A stretch of 64,000 bases of DNA. Origin: UBA2108 sp963925495. Lineage in GTDB: Bacteria > Bacteroidota > Bacteroidia > Flavobacteriales_G > Salibacteraceae. The first letter of the stretch is position 1. Each line of letters starts with the position of its first letter. Position numbers and translations under genes: made by a program. Below the pieces are notes generated by a model, which had not been told where the DNA came from, did not search any database, and was given only the letters and a program-made list of their open reading frames with translations. Location: assembly GCA_963925495.1 (NCBI GenBank), contig CAWUST010000006.1:62001-126000 (forward strand), in the 5' to 3' direction. Positions 43,347 to 53,040 of this stretch are shown one piece after another.

Positions 43347-45446
43347 ATGGCAAAAAGAGATTTAAAACTTACAAGGAATATTGGTATTATGGCTCACGTT
43401 GATGCTGGTAAAACTACCACAACGGAGCGTATTCTTTATTATACTGGAATAAGTCATAAAATTGGTGAAGTTCATGATGGCGCTGCTACTATGGATTGGA
43501 TGGAACAAGAGCAAGAAAGAGGTATTACTATTACATCTGCTGCTACTACTTGTTCATGGAATTACCGAGATACTGAATACAAGATAAATATTATTGATAC
43601 CCCTGGTCACGTTGATTTTACTGTTGAAGTGGAGAGGTCTTTACGTGTATTGGATGGGGCAGTTGCGTTAATTTGTGCTGCTTCTGGAGTTGAGCCTCAG
43701 TCAGAAACTGTTTGGAGACAAGCAGATAAATATGGCGTGCCTCGTATGATCTTCGTAAACAAAATGGATAGGGCTGGTGCCGATTTTTTCCGTTGTGTTG
43801 AAGAAGTTAAAGAAAGACTAGGTGGAAACCCGGTTCCTTTGCAAATTCCTATTGGGGCAGAAGACGATTTTGCTGGTGTTGTTGATTTAATTAACAATCG
43901 TGGTATTGAATGGAACGAAGAGGACAAAGGAATGACTTGGAAGGAAATTCCAATTCCTGAAGACTTGAAAGAAACTGTTGCTGAATGGAGGGAGAAATTA
44001 GTTGAGGCAGTAGCTGAAACTAATGATGAGTTGATGGAGAAGTTTTTTGAAGATCCAGATTCAATTACCGAAGCAGAGATGTTAGCAGCTATTAGAGAGG
44101 CTACTATAAATATGTCTATTCAGCCTGTAATGTGTGGTTCTGCCTTTAAAAACAAAGGTGTTCAAACCATGTTGGATGGGGTTATGGCATTTTTACCTTC
44201 TCCTTTAGACAAAGGAGCTGTAGAAGGTCATGATATTGATGATGAGGAAATAAAAATAAAACGTGAGCCTAATGTTGAGGAGCCGTTTACAGCTTTAGCT
44301 TTTAAAATTGCAACCGACCCTTATGTTGGTCGTTTGTGTTTTTTCCGTTGTTATTCTGGAAAATTAGATGCAGGTTCTTATGTGTTAAATACAAGAACTG
44401 GAAAAAAAGAGAGGATTTCTCGAATTTTCCAAATGCACTCTAATAAACAAAATGCAATCCCTTCGATAGAAGCTGGTGATATAGGTGCCGGTGTTGGTTT
44501 TAAAGATATTAGAACTTGTGATACATTATGTGCGGAAAAACATCCTTTGGTTCTTGAATCAATGAGTTTCCCTGAACCAGTTATTGGAGTTGCAATTGAG
44601 CCTAAAACTCAAGCTGATGTAGATAAGATGGGTATTGCACTTGGAAAACTTTCTGAGGAAGATCCTACTTTTAAGGTAGCAACTGATGATGATTCTGGTC
44701 AGACCGTTATAAGTGGAATGGGTGAGTTACACCTTGAAATTCTTATTGAAAGAATGAGAAGGGAGTTTAATGTTGATTGTAATCAAGGAGCTCCACAGGT
44801 TTCTTATAAAGAAGCAATTACTGCTAGCGTTGACCACAGAGAAATATATAAGAAACAATCTGGTGGTCGTGGAAAATTTGCTGATATTGATTTTGTGGTT
44901 GAACCTGCAGAAGAAGGTAAATTAGGATTAGAATTCGTGAATAAAATTAAAGGTGGAAATATTCCACGTGAATTTATTCCATCGATAGAAAAAGGTTTTA
45001 AAGATGCAATGTCTAATGGTCCTTTAGCGGGTTACCCTTTGGATTCACTGAAAGTAACACTTAAGGATGGTTCTTTTCACGCAGTTGATTCAGATGCTTT
45101 ATCATTTGAGATTTGCGCGAAATTAGCTTACAGAAATTCACTTAAACACGCTAAACCAGTTTTACTGGAGCCAATTATGAAATTGGAAGTAGTAACACCA
45201 GAAGTGAATATGGGTGATATTGTAGCTGATTTAAATAGAAGAAGAGGGCAAATTCAAGGTATGGATAGTAAAGGAACTGCTCAAGTTGTAAAAGCTATAG
45301 TTCCATTATCTCAGATGTTTGGTTATGTTACGGCTATCAGAACTATTTCTTCGGGTAGAGCAACATCCACCATGGAATTTTCACATTTTGAAGTTGTACC
45401 GACGAACATTGCAAAAGAAATTATTGAAAAAGTAACAGGAGCTTAA
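43347..45446 (+). CDS. fusA: Elongation factor G
   Basis: 699 residues. EF-G drives translocation and ribosome recycling. GTPase motifs are complete: AHVDAGKTT (G1, near 17-25), RGITITSAATT (switch I), DTPGH (G3) and NKMD (G4). Domains II-V follow in order, with the domain IV loop that enters the decoding site. It directly precedes rpsJ; tuf, which follows fusA in many other phyla, is absent here. Confidence 0.98.
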   Translation: MAKRDLKLTRNIGIMAHVDAGKTTTTERILYYTGISHKIGEVHDGAATMDWMEQEQERGITITSAATTCSWNYRDTEYKINIIDTPGHVDFTVEVERSLRVLDGAVALICAASGVEPQSETVWRQADKYGVPRMIFVNKMDRAGADFFRCVEEVKERLGGNPVPLQIPIGAEDDFAGVVDLINNRGIEWNEEDKGMTWKEIPIPEDLKETVAEWREKLVEAVAETNDELMEKFFEDPDSITEAEMLAAIREATINMSIQPVMCGSAFKNKGVQTMLDGVMAFLPSPLDKGAVEGHDIDDEEIKIKREPNVEEPFTALAFKIATDPYVGRLCFFRCYSGKLDAGSYVLNTRTGKKERISRIFQMHSNKQNAIPSIEAGDIGAGVGFKDIRTCDTLCAEKHPLVLESMSFPEPVIGVAIEPKTQADVDKMGIALGKLSEEDPTFKVATDDDSGQTVISGMGELHLEILIERMRREFNVDCNQGAPQVSYKEAITASVDHREIYKKQSGGRGKFADIDFVVEPAEEGKLGLEFVNKIKGGNIPREFIPSIEKGFKDAMSNGPLAGYPLDSLKVTLKDGSFHAVDSDALSFEICAKLAYRNSLKHAKPVLLEPIMKLEVVTPEVNMGDIVADLNRRRGQIQGMDSKGTAQVVKAIVPLSQMFGYVTAIRTISSGRATSTMEFSHFEVVPTNIAKEIIEKVTGA

Positions 45447-45457
45447 TATAGGACAAT

Positions 45458-45763
45458 ATGGCACAAAAAATTAGAATTAAACTCAAGTCTTACGATCATA
45501 ATTTGGTTGACAAATCAGCTGAAAAGATTGTGAAAACGGTAAAGTCAACCGGTGCTGTAGTAAGCGGACCAATTCCACTTCCTACGCAAAAAAAAATATT
45601 TACAGTGTTGCGTTCGCCTCACGTAAATAAGAAAGCGAGAGAGCAATTTGAGTTAAACGCATTTAAGCGTTTGCTAGATATTTACTCTTCGTCTTCAAAG
45701 ACAGTAGATGCTTTAATGAAACTAGAATTACCTAGTGGAGTTGATGTAGAAATTAAAGTATAA
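45458..45763 (+). CDS. rpsJ: 30S ribosomal protein S10
   Basis: 101 residues. S10 is part of the 30S head and, as NusE, of antitermination complexes. KIRIKLKSYDHNLVDKSAEKI and the SGPIPLPTQKKIFTV loop are diagnostic. It starts 11 bases after fusA, so the S10 group is fused directly to the str group. Confidence 0.97.
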   Translation: MAQKIRIKLKSYDHNLVDKSAEKIVKTVKSTGAVVSGPIPLPTQKKIFTVLRSPHVNKKAREQFELNAFKRLLDIYSSSSKTVDALMKLELPSGVDVEIKV

Positions 45764-45782
45764 AGATTAAAAAATAAAAAAA

Positions 45783-46400
45783 ATGCCTGGAATAATTGGT
45801 AGAAAAATCGGAATGACAAGTGTGTTCAATGAGGCTGGTAAAAACATGCCTTGTACAGTCATTTCTGCTGGTCCTTGTGTAATAACACAATTGAGAACAG
45901 AAGAAATAGACGGATACACCGCTGTGCAAATTGGGTATGAAGAAAAAGCTGAAAAGCGTTCTTCCGCTGCTATTAAAGGTCATTTTAAAGCCGCTGGTAC
46001 AACGCCCAAAAAACACGTAGTAGAGTTTAAGGGATTTGATCACGAGGTGAAAGCTGGTGACACAATAGATGTGAGCTTATTTAATGAAGGAGAGTTTGTT
46101 GATGTAACAGGAACTTCTAAAGGAAAAGGTTTTGCTGGAGTTATGAAAAGATATAACTTTAAAGGTGTTGGTGATGCTTCTCATGGTACGAAGGACGTAG
46201 GTAGAACCTCTGGTTCAATCGGAATGGCTTCTACACCTTCAAGAGTAATGAAGGGAATGAGAATGGCCGGAAGAATGGGGACTGATACTGTTAAAGTTCA
46301 GAACTTATTGATACTAAAAGTAATGGCTGATAAAAATCTAATTGTTGTTAAAGGAGCTGTACCGGGTCCTAAAGGTTCAATCGTTACAATTGAGAAGTAA
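45783..46400 (+). CDS. rplC: 50S ribosomal protein L3
   Basis: 205 residues. L3 starts 50S assembly and reaches the peptidyl-transferase centre. The GIIGRKIGMTSVF start and the loop GSIGMASTPSRVMKGMRMAGRMG, which enters the active-site region, are present. It overlaps no gene; rplD begins two bases after its stop. Confidence 0.97.
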   Translation: MPGIIGRKIGMTSVFNEAGKNMPCTVISAGPCVITQLRTEEIDGYTAVQIGYEEKAEKRSSAAIKGHFKAAGTTPKKHVVEFKGFDHEVKAGDTIDVSLFNEGEFVDVTGTSKGKGFAGVMKRYNFKGVGDASHGTKDVGRTSGSIGMASTPSRVMKGMRMAGRMGTDTVKVQNLLILKVMADKNLIVVKGAVPGPKGSIVTIEK

Positions 46401-46402
46401 TT

Positions 46403-47029
46403 ATGAAAGTTGAAGTTTATAAAACAGACGGATCGAAAGCCAGTAAAAAGGCTGAATTGAACGATTCAATTTTCGGCGCTGAAGTAAATGAGCATGCAAT
46501 TTATTTGGATGTTAAACAATACTTAGCTCACCAAAGACAGGGAACACACTCTTCTAAAGAGCGTGGCCAAATAACTGGTAGTACTCGAAAGATTAAAAAG
46601 CAAAAAGGTACGGGTACTGCTCGTGCTGGTAGTATTAAATCTCCAATATTTAGGGGCGGTGGTCGCGTTTTCGGCCCAGAACCTAGGTTTTACGGATTTA
46701 AGGTAAATAAGAAAACTAAGCAGGTAGCACGTATTTCTGCTCTTTCTTCAAAAGTGAAATCTGATGAAATAATGATAGTTGATAAGATTGAGATGAAAAG
46801 CCCCAAAACAACGGATATGATTACGATGTTGGCTAATCTCAAATTAACTGGCAAAAAAACATTGCTGGTGCTGTCTGAACCAGATAAAAATGTATATTTG
46901 TCCTCCCGAAATTTGAGGGGAGTGTCGTACATAACTGCTTCTGAATTAAATACTTATAGTATTTTGAATAATGAGAAAGTGGTAATGTGTGAGGCTTCAG
47001 TAGGAAAGATTGAATCTATTTTAAGTTAA
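46403..47029 (+). CDS. rplD: 50S ribosomal protein L4
   Basis: 208 residues. L4 lines the exit tunnel; its extended loop (KQKGTGTARAG near residue 71) contacts the macrolide site and looks wild-type. In proteobacteria L4 also represses the S10 operon; no matching leader was recognised here. Confidence 0.96.
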   Translation: MKVEVYKTDGSKASKKAELNDSIFGAEVNEHAIYLDVKQYLAHQRQGTHSSKERGQITGSTRKIKKQKGTGTARAGSIKSPIFRGGGRVFGPEPRFYGFKVNKKTKQVARISALSSKVKSDEIMIVDKIEMKSPKTTDMITMLANLKLTGKKTLLVLSEPDKNVYLSSRNLRGVSYITASELNTYSILNNEKVVMCEASVGKIESILS

Positions 47030-47036
47030 TTAAGCG

Positions 47037-47327
47037 ATGAATATTTTAATAAAACCGGTTATCACAGAGAAAATGTCGCGACAAGGTGAAGATTTTAATC
47101 GCTACGGGTTTGTGGTACCAAGAGACGTTAACAAAGTTGAAATAAAAAAAGCTGTGGAGGAAATGTATGGTGTTACAGTTAGTTCTGTAAATACTATGGT
47201 TACCCCAGGTAAGTCAAAATCGAGACACACGAAAAGAGGTGTTGTGGAAGGTAATACAAGCACAATTAAAAAAGCTGTAGTGACTTTAATTGATGGGGAC
47301 ATGATTGATTTTTATAGTAATATTTAA
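47037..47327 (+). CDS. rplW: 50S ribosomal protein L23
   Basis: 96 residues. L23 sits at the tunnel exit and docks trigger factor and SRP. The start MNILIKPVITEKM and the VNTMVTPGKSK segment are typical. Order rplD-rplW-rplB is standard. Confidence 0.96.
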   Translation: MNILIKPVITEKMSRQGEDFNRYGFVVPRDVNKVEIKKAVEEMYGVTVSSVNTMVTPGKSKSRHTKRGVVEGNTSTIKKAVVTLIDGDMIDFYSNI

Positions 47328-47350
47328 TAAAGGAATAATTCACCGATAAC

Positions 47351-48172
47351 ATGGCTGTTAGAAAATTTAATCCGGTTACTCCAGGACAACGTCACAAAGT
47401 GCAGGTCACTTTTGATGATGTTACAACTGGTACTCCAGAAAAGAGCTTGCTCGCTACTAAGAAAAGAAGTGGTGGTAGAAATAGTACTGGAAAGATGACC
47501 GTAAGATACAAGGGTGGAGGCCACAAGAAAAAATATCGTATTATTGATTTTAAAAGAGATAATCACGGAATTCCTGGTAAAGTTGCTTCAATAGAATATG
47601 ATCCAAATCGTACTGCACGAATTGCTCTGATTGTATTTGTTAATGGAGATAAGCGATACATAGTTGCCCCCGATAAACTTACTGTTGGAAAAGAACTTTT
47701 AAGTGGAGAAAAAGCTACTCCTGAAATAGGAAATGCTCTTTTCTTAAAAGATGTACCTCTAGGTACAGTAATTCATAATATTGAAATGAACCCTGGACAA
47801 GGTGGTAAGATTGCTCGTGGAGCAGGTTCTTATGCTCAACTAAATGCAAAAGATGGCAAATATGCTATAGTAAAAATGCCTTCAGGAGAGTCTAGAATGA
47901 TTTTACTTACTTGCATGGCTACTATAGGTTCTGTGTCTAACTCAGAGCATAGTTTAGAAGTAAGTGGAAAAGCGGGAAGAAGTCGTTGGAAAGGTAGAAG
48001 GCCAAGAGTTCGTGGGGTTGTAATGAATCCAGTGGATCACCCAATGGGTGGAGGTGAAGGGCGTCAGTCTGGTGGTCATCCTCGTTCTAGAAATGGAATA
48101 CCTGCAAAAGGATTTAAGACTAGGTCAAAGAAAAAGGCGAGTAATCGTTATATAATAACAAAGCGTAAGTAA
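47351..48172 (+). CDS. rplB: 50S ribosomal protein L2
   Basis: 273 residues. L2 is needed for subunit joining and peptidyl transfer. GRNSTGKMTVRYKGGGHKK in the RNA-binding domain and the C-terminal NPVDHPMGGGEGR motif with its conserved His are intact. Confidence 0.98.
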   Translation: MAVRKFNPVTPGQRHKVQVTFDDVTTGTPEKSLLATKKRSGGRNSTGKMTVRYKGGGHKKKYRIIDFKRDNHGIPGKVASIEYDPNRTARIALIVFVNGDKRYIVAPDKLTVGKELLSGEKATPEIGNALFLKDVPLGTVIHNIEMNPGQGGKIARGAGSYAQLNAKDGKYAIVKMPSGESRMILLTCMATIGSVSNSEHSLEVSGKAGRSRWKGRRPRVRGVVMNPVDHPMGGGEGRQSGGHPRSRNGIPAKGFKTRSKKKASNRYIITKRK

Positions 48173-48191
48173 TCCGAGATAAGATAGAATT

Positions 48192-48467
48192 ATGAGTCGT
48201 TCATTAAAAAAACCGCCATTTGTGCACTACAAACTCCAAAAAAGAGTTGATGATATGCAAGTAGGTGGAAAGAAATCGGTTATCAAAACTTGGAGCAGAG
48301 CTTCGCTTATTACACCTGATTTTGTAGGTTTAACCATTGGTGTTCACAATGGTAGGCAATTTATACCGGTTTTTGTTACAGAAAACATGGTAGGGCATAA
48401 ATTGGGAGAATTTTCGCCTACTAGGAACTGGCGAGGCCACGCTGGTAAAAAAGATAAAAGAAGATAG
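48192..48467 (+). CDS. rpsS: 30S ribosomal protein S19
   Basis: 91 residues. S19 binds the 30S head and forms inter-subunit bridge contacts. The MSRSLKKPPFVHYKL start, the ITPDFVGLTIGVHNG stretch and GEFSPTRNWRGH are diagnostic. Confidence 0.97.
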   Translation: MSRSLKKPPFVHYKLQKRVDDMQVGGKKSVIKTWSRASLITPDFVGLTIGVHNGRQFIPVFVTENMVGHKLGEFSPTRNWRGHAGKKDKRR

Positions 48468-48476
48468 TAAGAAATT

Positions 48477-48872
48477 ATGGGAGCCCGAAAAGGAAAAATA
48501 GCCGAAGAGCGAAAAGAGGCGCGTAAAACGCAATACATTGCTCGCTTAAATAATTGCCCTTCTTCACCTAGAAAGATGAGACTAGTTGCTGATTTAGTGA
48601 GAGGAATAGATGTAGTAAAAGCATCTAATATTTTACAATTTCATAAGCAAGCAGCATCGAATAAATTAGAGAAATTGATTTGGTCGGCAGTTGCCAATTT
48701 TGAAGAGAAATCTGGAGAAAATTGGGAAAATTCTGGTCTTTTTGTAAAAGAGATTCAGGTAGATGGAGCTCGAATGTTGAAACGAATTAAACCTCGTGCA
48801 CAGGGAAGAGCAAATCGAATTAGAAAAAGATCAAATCACGTTACTTTGGTTCTTGGAACCCAGGAACAATAA
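48477..48872 (+). CDS. rplV: 50S ribosomal protein L22
   Basis: 131 residues. L22 lines the exit tunnel with its beta-hairpin, here ARMLKRIKPRAQGRANRIRKR, without visible macrolide-resistance deletions. It starts 9 bases after rpsS and ends 9 bases before rpsC. Confidence 0.96.
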   Translation: MGARKGKIAEERKEARKTQYIARLNNCPSSPRKMRLVADLVRGIDVVKASNILQFHKQAASNKLEKLIWSAVANFEEKSGENWENSGLFVKEIQVDGARMLKRIKPRAQGRANRIRKRSNHVTLVLGTQEQ

Positions 48873-48881
48873 GAAGAAAAG

Positions 48882-49592
48882 ATGGGACAAAAGACAAATC
48901 CGATTGCAAACAGATTAGGTTTTATCCGAGGCTGGGATTCAAACTGGTACGGTGGAAATAAATACGCGGATAAATTAGTTGAAGACTATAATATTCGACG
49001 TTATTTGAATGCTCGTCTTCAAAAGGCTAGTGTTTCAAAAATTATTATTGAGAGAACTTTAAAACTTATTACAGTTACAATTAGAACTGCGCGACCTGGT
49101 ATTATTATCGGAAAAGGTGGATCTGAAGTTGATAAACTTAAAGAAGAAATCAAAAACATTACGAATAAGGAGATTCAAATTAACATTTTTGAAATCAAAA
49201 GACCTGAGTTAGACGCTCGTTTGGTTGCTGATAGTATTGCTCGACAAATTGAAGGAAGAATTTCTTTTAGAAGAGCGGCGAAAATGTCAATTGCATCTAC
49301 AATGAGAATGGGTGCTGAGGGAATTAAGATTACCATTTCTGGTCGTCTTAACGGAGCTGAAATGGCTAGAACTGAGCATGCAAAGGATGGTAGAATTCCT
49401 TTACATACATTTCGTGCTGATATTGATTATGCATTAAGTGAGGCCAAAACTACTTATGGTAGAATTGGGGTTAAAGTGTGGATTTGCAATGGAGAAGTTC
49501 TTGGTAAAAGAGACTTGTCACCAGTTGTAGAGAAAAAAAATAAAGGTCCTGCTAGACAGCAAAAGTTCAATAGCAGAAAAAAAAGAAACTAG
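48882..49592 (+). CDS. rpsC: 30S ribosomal protein S3
   Basis: 236 residues. S3 forms part of the mRNA entry helicase. The KH-domain motif GIIIGKGGSEVDKL (near residue 69) and a basic C-terminal tail are present. Confidence 0.97.
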   Translation: MGQKTNPIANRLGFIRGWDSNWYGGNKYADKLVEDYNIRRYLNARLQKASVSKIIIERTLKLITVTIRTARPGIIIGKGGSEVDKLKEEIKNITNKEIQINIFEIKRPELDARLVADSIARQIEGRISFRRAAKMSIASTMRMGAEGIKITISGRLNGAEMARTEHAKDGRIPLHTFRADIDYALSEAKTTYGRIGVKVWICNGEVLGKRDLSPVVEKKNKGPARQQKFNSRKKRN

Positions 49593-49619
49593 TTGGTTAA
49601 GTTTTAAGCGATAGTAAAC

Positions 49620-50042
49620 ATGTTACAACCCAAGAAGGTAAAACACAGAAAGGTTCAGAAGGGCCGCATAAAGGGAAACGCTCAAAGAGGCGCTAACCTT
49701 TCATTTGGTTCGTTTGGTATTAAAACTACTGTAGAAGGACGATTGACCGGAAGACAAATTGAATCTGCAAGGATTGCAGTAACTCGTTACATGAAAAGAC
49801 AAGGTCAGGTTTGGATAAGAATTTTTCCGGATACTCCTATAACGAATAAGCCAGCTGAAGTAAGGATGGGAAAAGGAAAAGGAGCTTTGGATCATTGGGT
49901 TGCAAAAATTAAACCTGGTAGAATACTTTTTGAAATCGATGGTGTTGATTCAGTAGCAGCAAAAGAAGCGTTGCGTTTAGCAGCACAAAAACTTCCTGTT
50001 GTATGCAAATTTGTAACTCGTAGAGATTACAACGGTAAATAG
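49620..50042 (+). CDS. rplP: 50S ribosomal protein L16
   Basis: 140 residues. L16 positions the A-site tRNA near the peptidyl-transferase centre. MLQPKKVKHRKVQKG and RMGKGKGALDHWVAKI are typical L16 segments. Confidence 0.97.
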   Translation: MLQPKKVKHRKVQKGRIKGNAQRGANLSFGSFGIKTTVEGRLTGRQIESARIAVTRYMKRQGQVWIRIFPDTPITNKPAEVRMGKGKGALDHWVAKIKPGRILFEIDGVDSVAAKEALRLAAQKLPVVCKFVTRRDYNGK

Positions 50043-50050
50043 AAAATGAA

Positions 50051-50251
50051 ATGGAACAATCGGTAATAAATGAATTAAAAACAGAGGAACTTTTCGAAAG
50101 ATTAGAAGATGAAAAGGGTTCTTTGACTAAACTCAGCATTAACCATGCTGTTTCTCAATTGGAAAGTCCAATTGTATTGAGACAAAAAAGAAGAACTGTA
50201 GCTCGATTGAAGACCGAGATTACAAAAAGGGAATTAGCGCAATCTAAATAA
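50051..50251 (+). CDS. rpmC: 50S ribosomal protein L29
   Basis: 66 residues, a small helical protein near the tunnel exit. The QLESPIVLRQKRRTVARLKT motif fits L29. An overlapping out-of-frame ATG lies a few bases upstream; the ATG at 50051 gives the right length. Confidence 0.94.
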   Translation: MEQSVINELKTEELFERLEDEKGSLTKLSINHAVSQLESPIVLRQKRRTVARLKTEITKRELAQSK

Positions 50252-50259
50252 GATATATA

Positions 50260-50514
50260 GTGCAAAGAAATCTTAGAAAAGAACGAATAGGGGTGGTGAC
50301 TAGTACATCAATGGATAAGTCTATTGTAGTAATGGTTGAACGAAAGAAAAAACATCCTAAATACGGCAAGTTCGTAAAAATCACTAACAAATTTATGGCT
50401 CACGATGAAAATGAAGAGAGCTCAGTTGGTGATAAGGTAAAAATAATGGAAACTAGACCTTTGTCTAAAAGCAAAAGGTGGAGACTTTCCGAAGTATTAG
50501 AGAAAGCTAAGTAA
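50260..50514 (+). CDS. rpsQ: 30S ribosomal protein S17
   Basis: 84 residues. S17 is an OB-fold primary 16S binder. RNLRKERIGVVTSTSMDKSIVV is characteristic. The start is GTG at 50260, which places the RNLRK motif at residue 3 as in known S17 proteins; no suitable ATG exists. Confidence 0.95.
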   Translation: MQRNLRKERIGVVTSTSMDKSIVVMVERKKKHPKYGKFVKITNKFMAHDENEESSVGDKVKIMETRPLSKSKRWRLSEVLEKAK

Positions 50515-50526
50515 TTAGGTATAGCG

Positions 50527-50895
50527 ATGATTCAACAAGAAAGTAGATTACAAGTTGCTGATAACAGTGGCGCAAAAGAAGTACTTTGTATAAGAGTACT
50601 TGGCGGTACTGGGCGTAGATATGCTTCTGTGGGTGACAAAATAGTAGTTGCCATTAAAGATGCCATACCTTCTGGTAACGTTAAAAAAGGAACAGTTTCA
50701 CAAGCTGTTATTGTAAGAACAAAAAAAGAAGTTAGAAGAGCAGATGGTTCGTATATCCGCTTTGATAATAATGCTTGCGTTCTTTTAGGTACCACAGGTG
50801 AAATTAGAGGAACAAGGATTTTTGGTCCTGTTGCTCGTGAATTGCGAGAAAAGCAATACATGAAAATTGTATCATTGGCTCCTGAGGTGCTTTAA
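50527..50895 (+). CDS. rplN: 50S ribosomal protein L14
   Basis: 122 residues. L14 forms inter-subunit bridges. MIQQESRLQVADNSGAKEVLCI and the C-terminal RELREKQYMKIVSLAPEVL are diagnostic. Confidence 0.98.
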   Translation: MIQQESRLQVADNSGAKEVLCIRVLGGTGRRYASVGDKIVVAIKDAIPSGNVKKGTVSQAVIVRTKKEVRRADGSYIRFDNNACVLLGTTGEIRGTRIFGPVARELREKQYMKIVSLAPEVL

Positions 50896-50907
50896 TAATA
50901 ATTAGTG

Positions 50908-51222
50908 ATGAAAATCCATATTAAAAAAGACGATACAGTACAAGTTCTTGCCGGAGAAGGTAAGGGGAAAACAGGAAGAGTTCTTTCTGTTGATGCTGTA
51001 AAGTATAGAGCCCGAGTAGAAGGCGTCAAAATGGTTAAGAAACACAATAAACCCAGTGCAGAAAGTCCTGACGGTGGTATTGTAGAAATGGAAGGTACAG
51101 TTCATGTTTCTAACCTAATGGTAGTTGATTCTAGCGGAACAGCTTCTAGAATTAAAAGAGGAAAAAACGAAAAAGGAAATTCAATTAGAGTTTCCGTTAA
51201 AACAGGGGAGGAAATTAAATAA
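50908..51222 (+). CDS. rplX: 50S ribosomal protein L24
   Basis: 104 residues with a KOW motif (GEGKGKTGRVLSVD near residue 17). L24 initiates 50S assembly. The ATG at 50908 is preferred over an adjacent GTG one codon upstream. Its stop overlaps the rplE start by one base (TAATG), suggesting translational coupling. Confidence 0.95.
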   Translation: MKIHIKKDDTVQVLAGEGKGKTGRVLSVDAVKYRARVEGVKMVKKHNKPSAESPDGGIVEMEGTVHVSNLMVVDSSGTASRIKRGKNEKGNSIRVSVKTGEEIK

Positions 51223-51767
51223 TGTATCAACCCAGGTTAAAATCAGAATATAAAGAGCGTATTGTTAGTGCCTTGATGGAAAAATTCAAGTATACTACTC
51301 CAATGCAAGTGCCTAAAGTGGAAAAAATTGTTATCAGTCAAGGAATGGGTAAAGCCACTACTGATAAGAAAATCATGGAAGCAGCACTTGATGAATTAGC
51401 TCTAATTACAGGTCAAAAAGCAATTTCTTGCAAAGCGAAAAAAGATGTTTCTAACTTCAAAATTCGTAAAGGTATGGCAATTGGCACTAAAGTAACTTTA
51501 CGTTCAAATCAAATGTATGATTTCTTAGATCGTCTTATTTCTTTGGCTTTGCCTCGGACAAGAGATTTTAGAGGAATTAAAAAAGAGGGATTTGACGGAA
51601 GAGGAAATTATACCCTTGGAGTTAAAGAACAAATTATTTTCCCGGAAATTGATATCGATAAAATCAAGGAAATTAATGGAATGGATATAACTTTTGTTAC
51701 CTCGGCGAATTCTGACGAAGAAGCGAAAGCATTGTTAACAGAATTTGGTTTACCCTTTAAAAAATAA
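51222..51767 (+). CDS. rplE: 50S ribosomal protein L5
   Basis: 181 residues. L5 binds 5S rRNA. GLPRTRDFRGI-type segment (ALPRTRDFRGIKKEGFDGRG) and the C-terminal EEAKALLTEFGLPFKK are typical. Coupled to rplX; rpsN follows after three bases. Confidence 0.97.
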   Translation: MYQPRLKSEYKERIVSALMEKFKYTTPMQVPKVEKIVISQGMGKATTDKKIMEAALDELALITGQKAISCKAKKDVSNFKIRKGMAIGTKVTLRSNQMYDFLDRLISLALPRTRDFRGIKKEGFDGRGNYTLGVKEQIIFPEIDIDKIKEINGMDITFVTSANSDEEAKALLTEFGLPFKK

Positions 51768-51770
51768 AAG

Positions 51771-52040
51771 ATGGCAAAAGAATCGATGAAAGCTCGCGAA
51801 AGAAAGCGCGAAAGATTAGTTGAACAATATGCTGAAAGACGTGCTGCTCTGAAAGCGGAAGGTGATTGGGAAGGTTTACAAAAACTCCCAAAAAACTCTT
51901 CTAAAGTAAGATTACATAATCGTTGTAAGCTTACTGGACGTCCGAGAGGGTATATGAGAAATTTTGGTATTTCTAGAGTTACATTTAGAGAAATGGCAAC
52001 TCAAGGATTGATACCTGGAGTGAAAAAAGCAAGTTGGTAA
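51771..52040 (+). CDS. rpsN: 30S ribosomal protein S14, zinc-independent type
   Basis: 89 residues, the long (C-minus) form without the CxxC zinc ribbon of short S14 proteins. RLHNRCKLTGRPRGYMRNFGISRVTFREMA is diagnostic. This form does not need zinc. Confidence 0.96.
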   Translation: MAKESMKARERKRERLVEQYAERRAALKAEGDWEGLQKLPKNSSKVRLHNRCKLTGRPRGYMRNFGISRVTFREMATQGLIPGVKKASW

Positions 52041-52059
52041 TAGCATTTAATACGGAATC

Positions 52060-52458
52060 ATGAATACAGATCCTATAGCAGATTTTCTTACAAGAATAAG
52101 AAACGGTGTAATGGCCGGGAATAAAGTTGTTGAAATTCCTGCATCAAATATCAAAAAACAAATGACTAAAATCCTTTTTGAAAAAGGATATATCTTGAAT
52201 TATAAATTCGAAGATGAAGGTCCTCAAGGGAACATTAAAGTTGCCTTAAAGTATTCTAAGTCAAATAACACCTCGGCAATAAAATCAATTCAAAGGGTTT
52301 CTAAGCCAGGAATGAGAAGTTATACAAATTCGAAAGAATTGCCAAGAGTTCTTAACGGCCTTGGAATAGCAATAATTTCAACTTCACAAGGTTTAATGAC
52401 TGATAAAGAAGCTGGGAAATTGAATGTTGGTGGAGAAGTTCTTTGTCACGTTTATTAA
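52060..52458 (+). CDS. rpsH: 30S ribosomal protein S8
   Basis: 132 residues. S8 organises the central domain of 16S rRNA and represses the spc operon in E. coli. DPIADFLTRIRNG and GIAIISTSQGLMTDKEA are typical. No S8-type leader was recognised upstream of rplE. Confidence 0.97.
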   Translation: MNTDPIADFLTRIRNGVMAGNKVVEIPASNIKKQMTKILFEKGYILNYKFEDEGPQGNIKVALKYSKSNNTSAIKSIQRVSKPGMRSYTNSKELPRVLNGLGIAIISTSQGLMTDKEAGKLNVGGEVLCHVY

Positions 52459-52480
52459 TAGATAAAAAGAAAAGTAAAAA

Positions 52481-53032
52481 ATGTCACGAATAGGAAAAGC
52501 ACCTATTACGATTCCTGAAAGCGCAACGGTTACTATAGAAGGTAATGTTGTTAATGTTAAGGGTCCTAAAGGAGAGTTATCAGAAACTCTTTCTGATCAC
52601 GTAAGTGTTTCTGTAGAAGGAAACGTACTTACTTTGATAAGAAAAGACGAATCTAAAGACTCTAGATCTCGACACGGATTGTACCGTTCATTAGTTTCAA
52701 ATATGATTGATGGAGTTACAGAAGGTTATAAAAAACAATTAGAACTTAATGGTGTTGGTTATAGAGCCGTTGCAAAAGGTCAAGAATTAGAACTTACTAT
52801 AGGGTTTTCTCACAATGTTGTGTTTCAATTGCCTTCTGAAATAAAATTAGAAGCTGAAACAGAAAGAGGAACAGCTCCATTGGTAACTTTGACGTCTCAT
52901 GACAAACAGTTAATCGGAATGGTTGCTGCGAAAATCAGATCGTTTAGACCACCGGAACCTTACAAGGGAAAAGGAATTAAATACGTAGGTGAATACATTA
53001 GAAGAAAAGCTGGTAAGTCAGCAGCCAAATAA
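52481..53032 (+). CDS. rplF: 50S ribosomal protein L6
   Basis: 183 residues with two L6 repeats; PEPYKGKGIKYVGEYIRRKAGKSA near the C-terminus is the family signature. L6 lies close to the sarcin-ricin loop. Confidence 0.97.
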   Translation: MSRIGKAPITIPESATVTIEGNVVNVKGPKGELSETLSDHVSVSVEGNVLTLIRKDESKDSRSRHGLYRSLVSNMIDGVTEGYKKQLELNGVGYRAVAKGQELELTIGFSHNVVFQLPSEIKLEAETERGTAPLVTLTSHDKQLIGMVAAKIRSFRPPEPYKGKGIKYVGEYIRRKAGKSAAK

Positions 53033-53040
53033 TATATAGC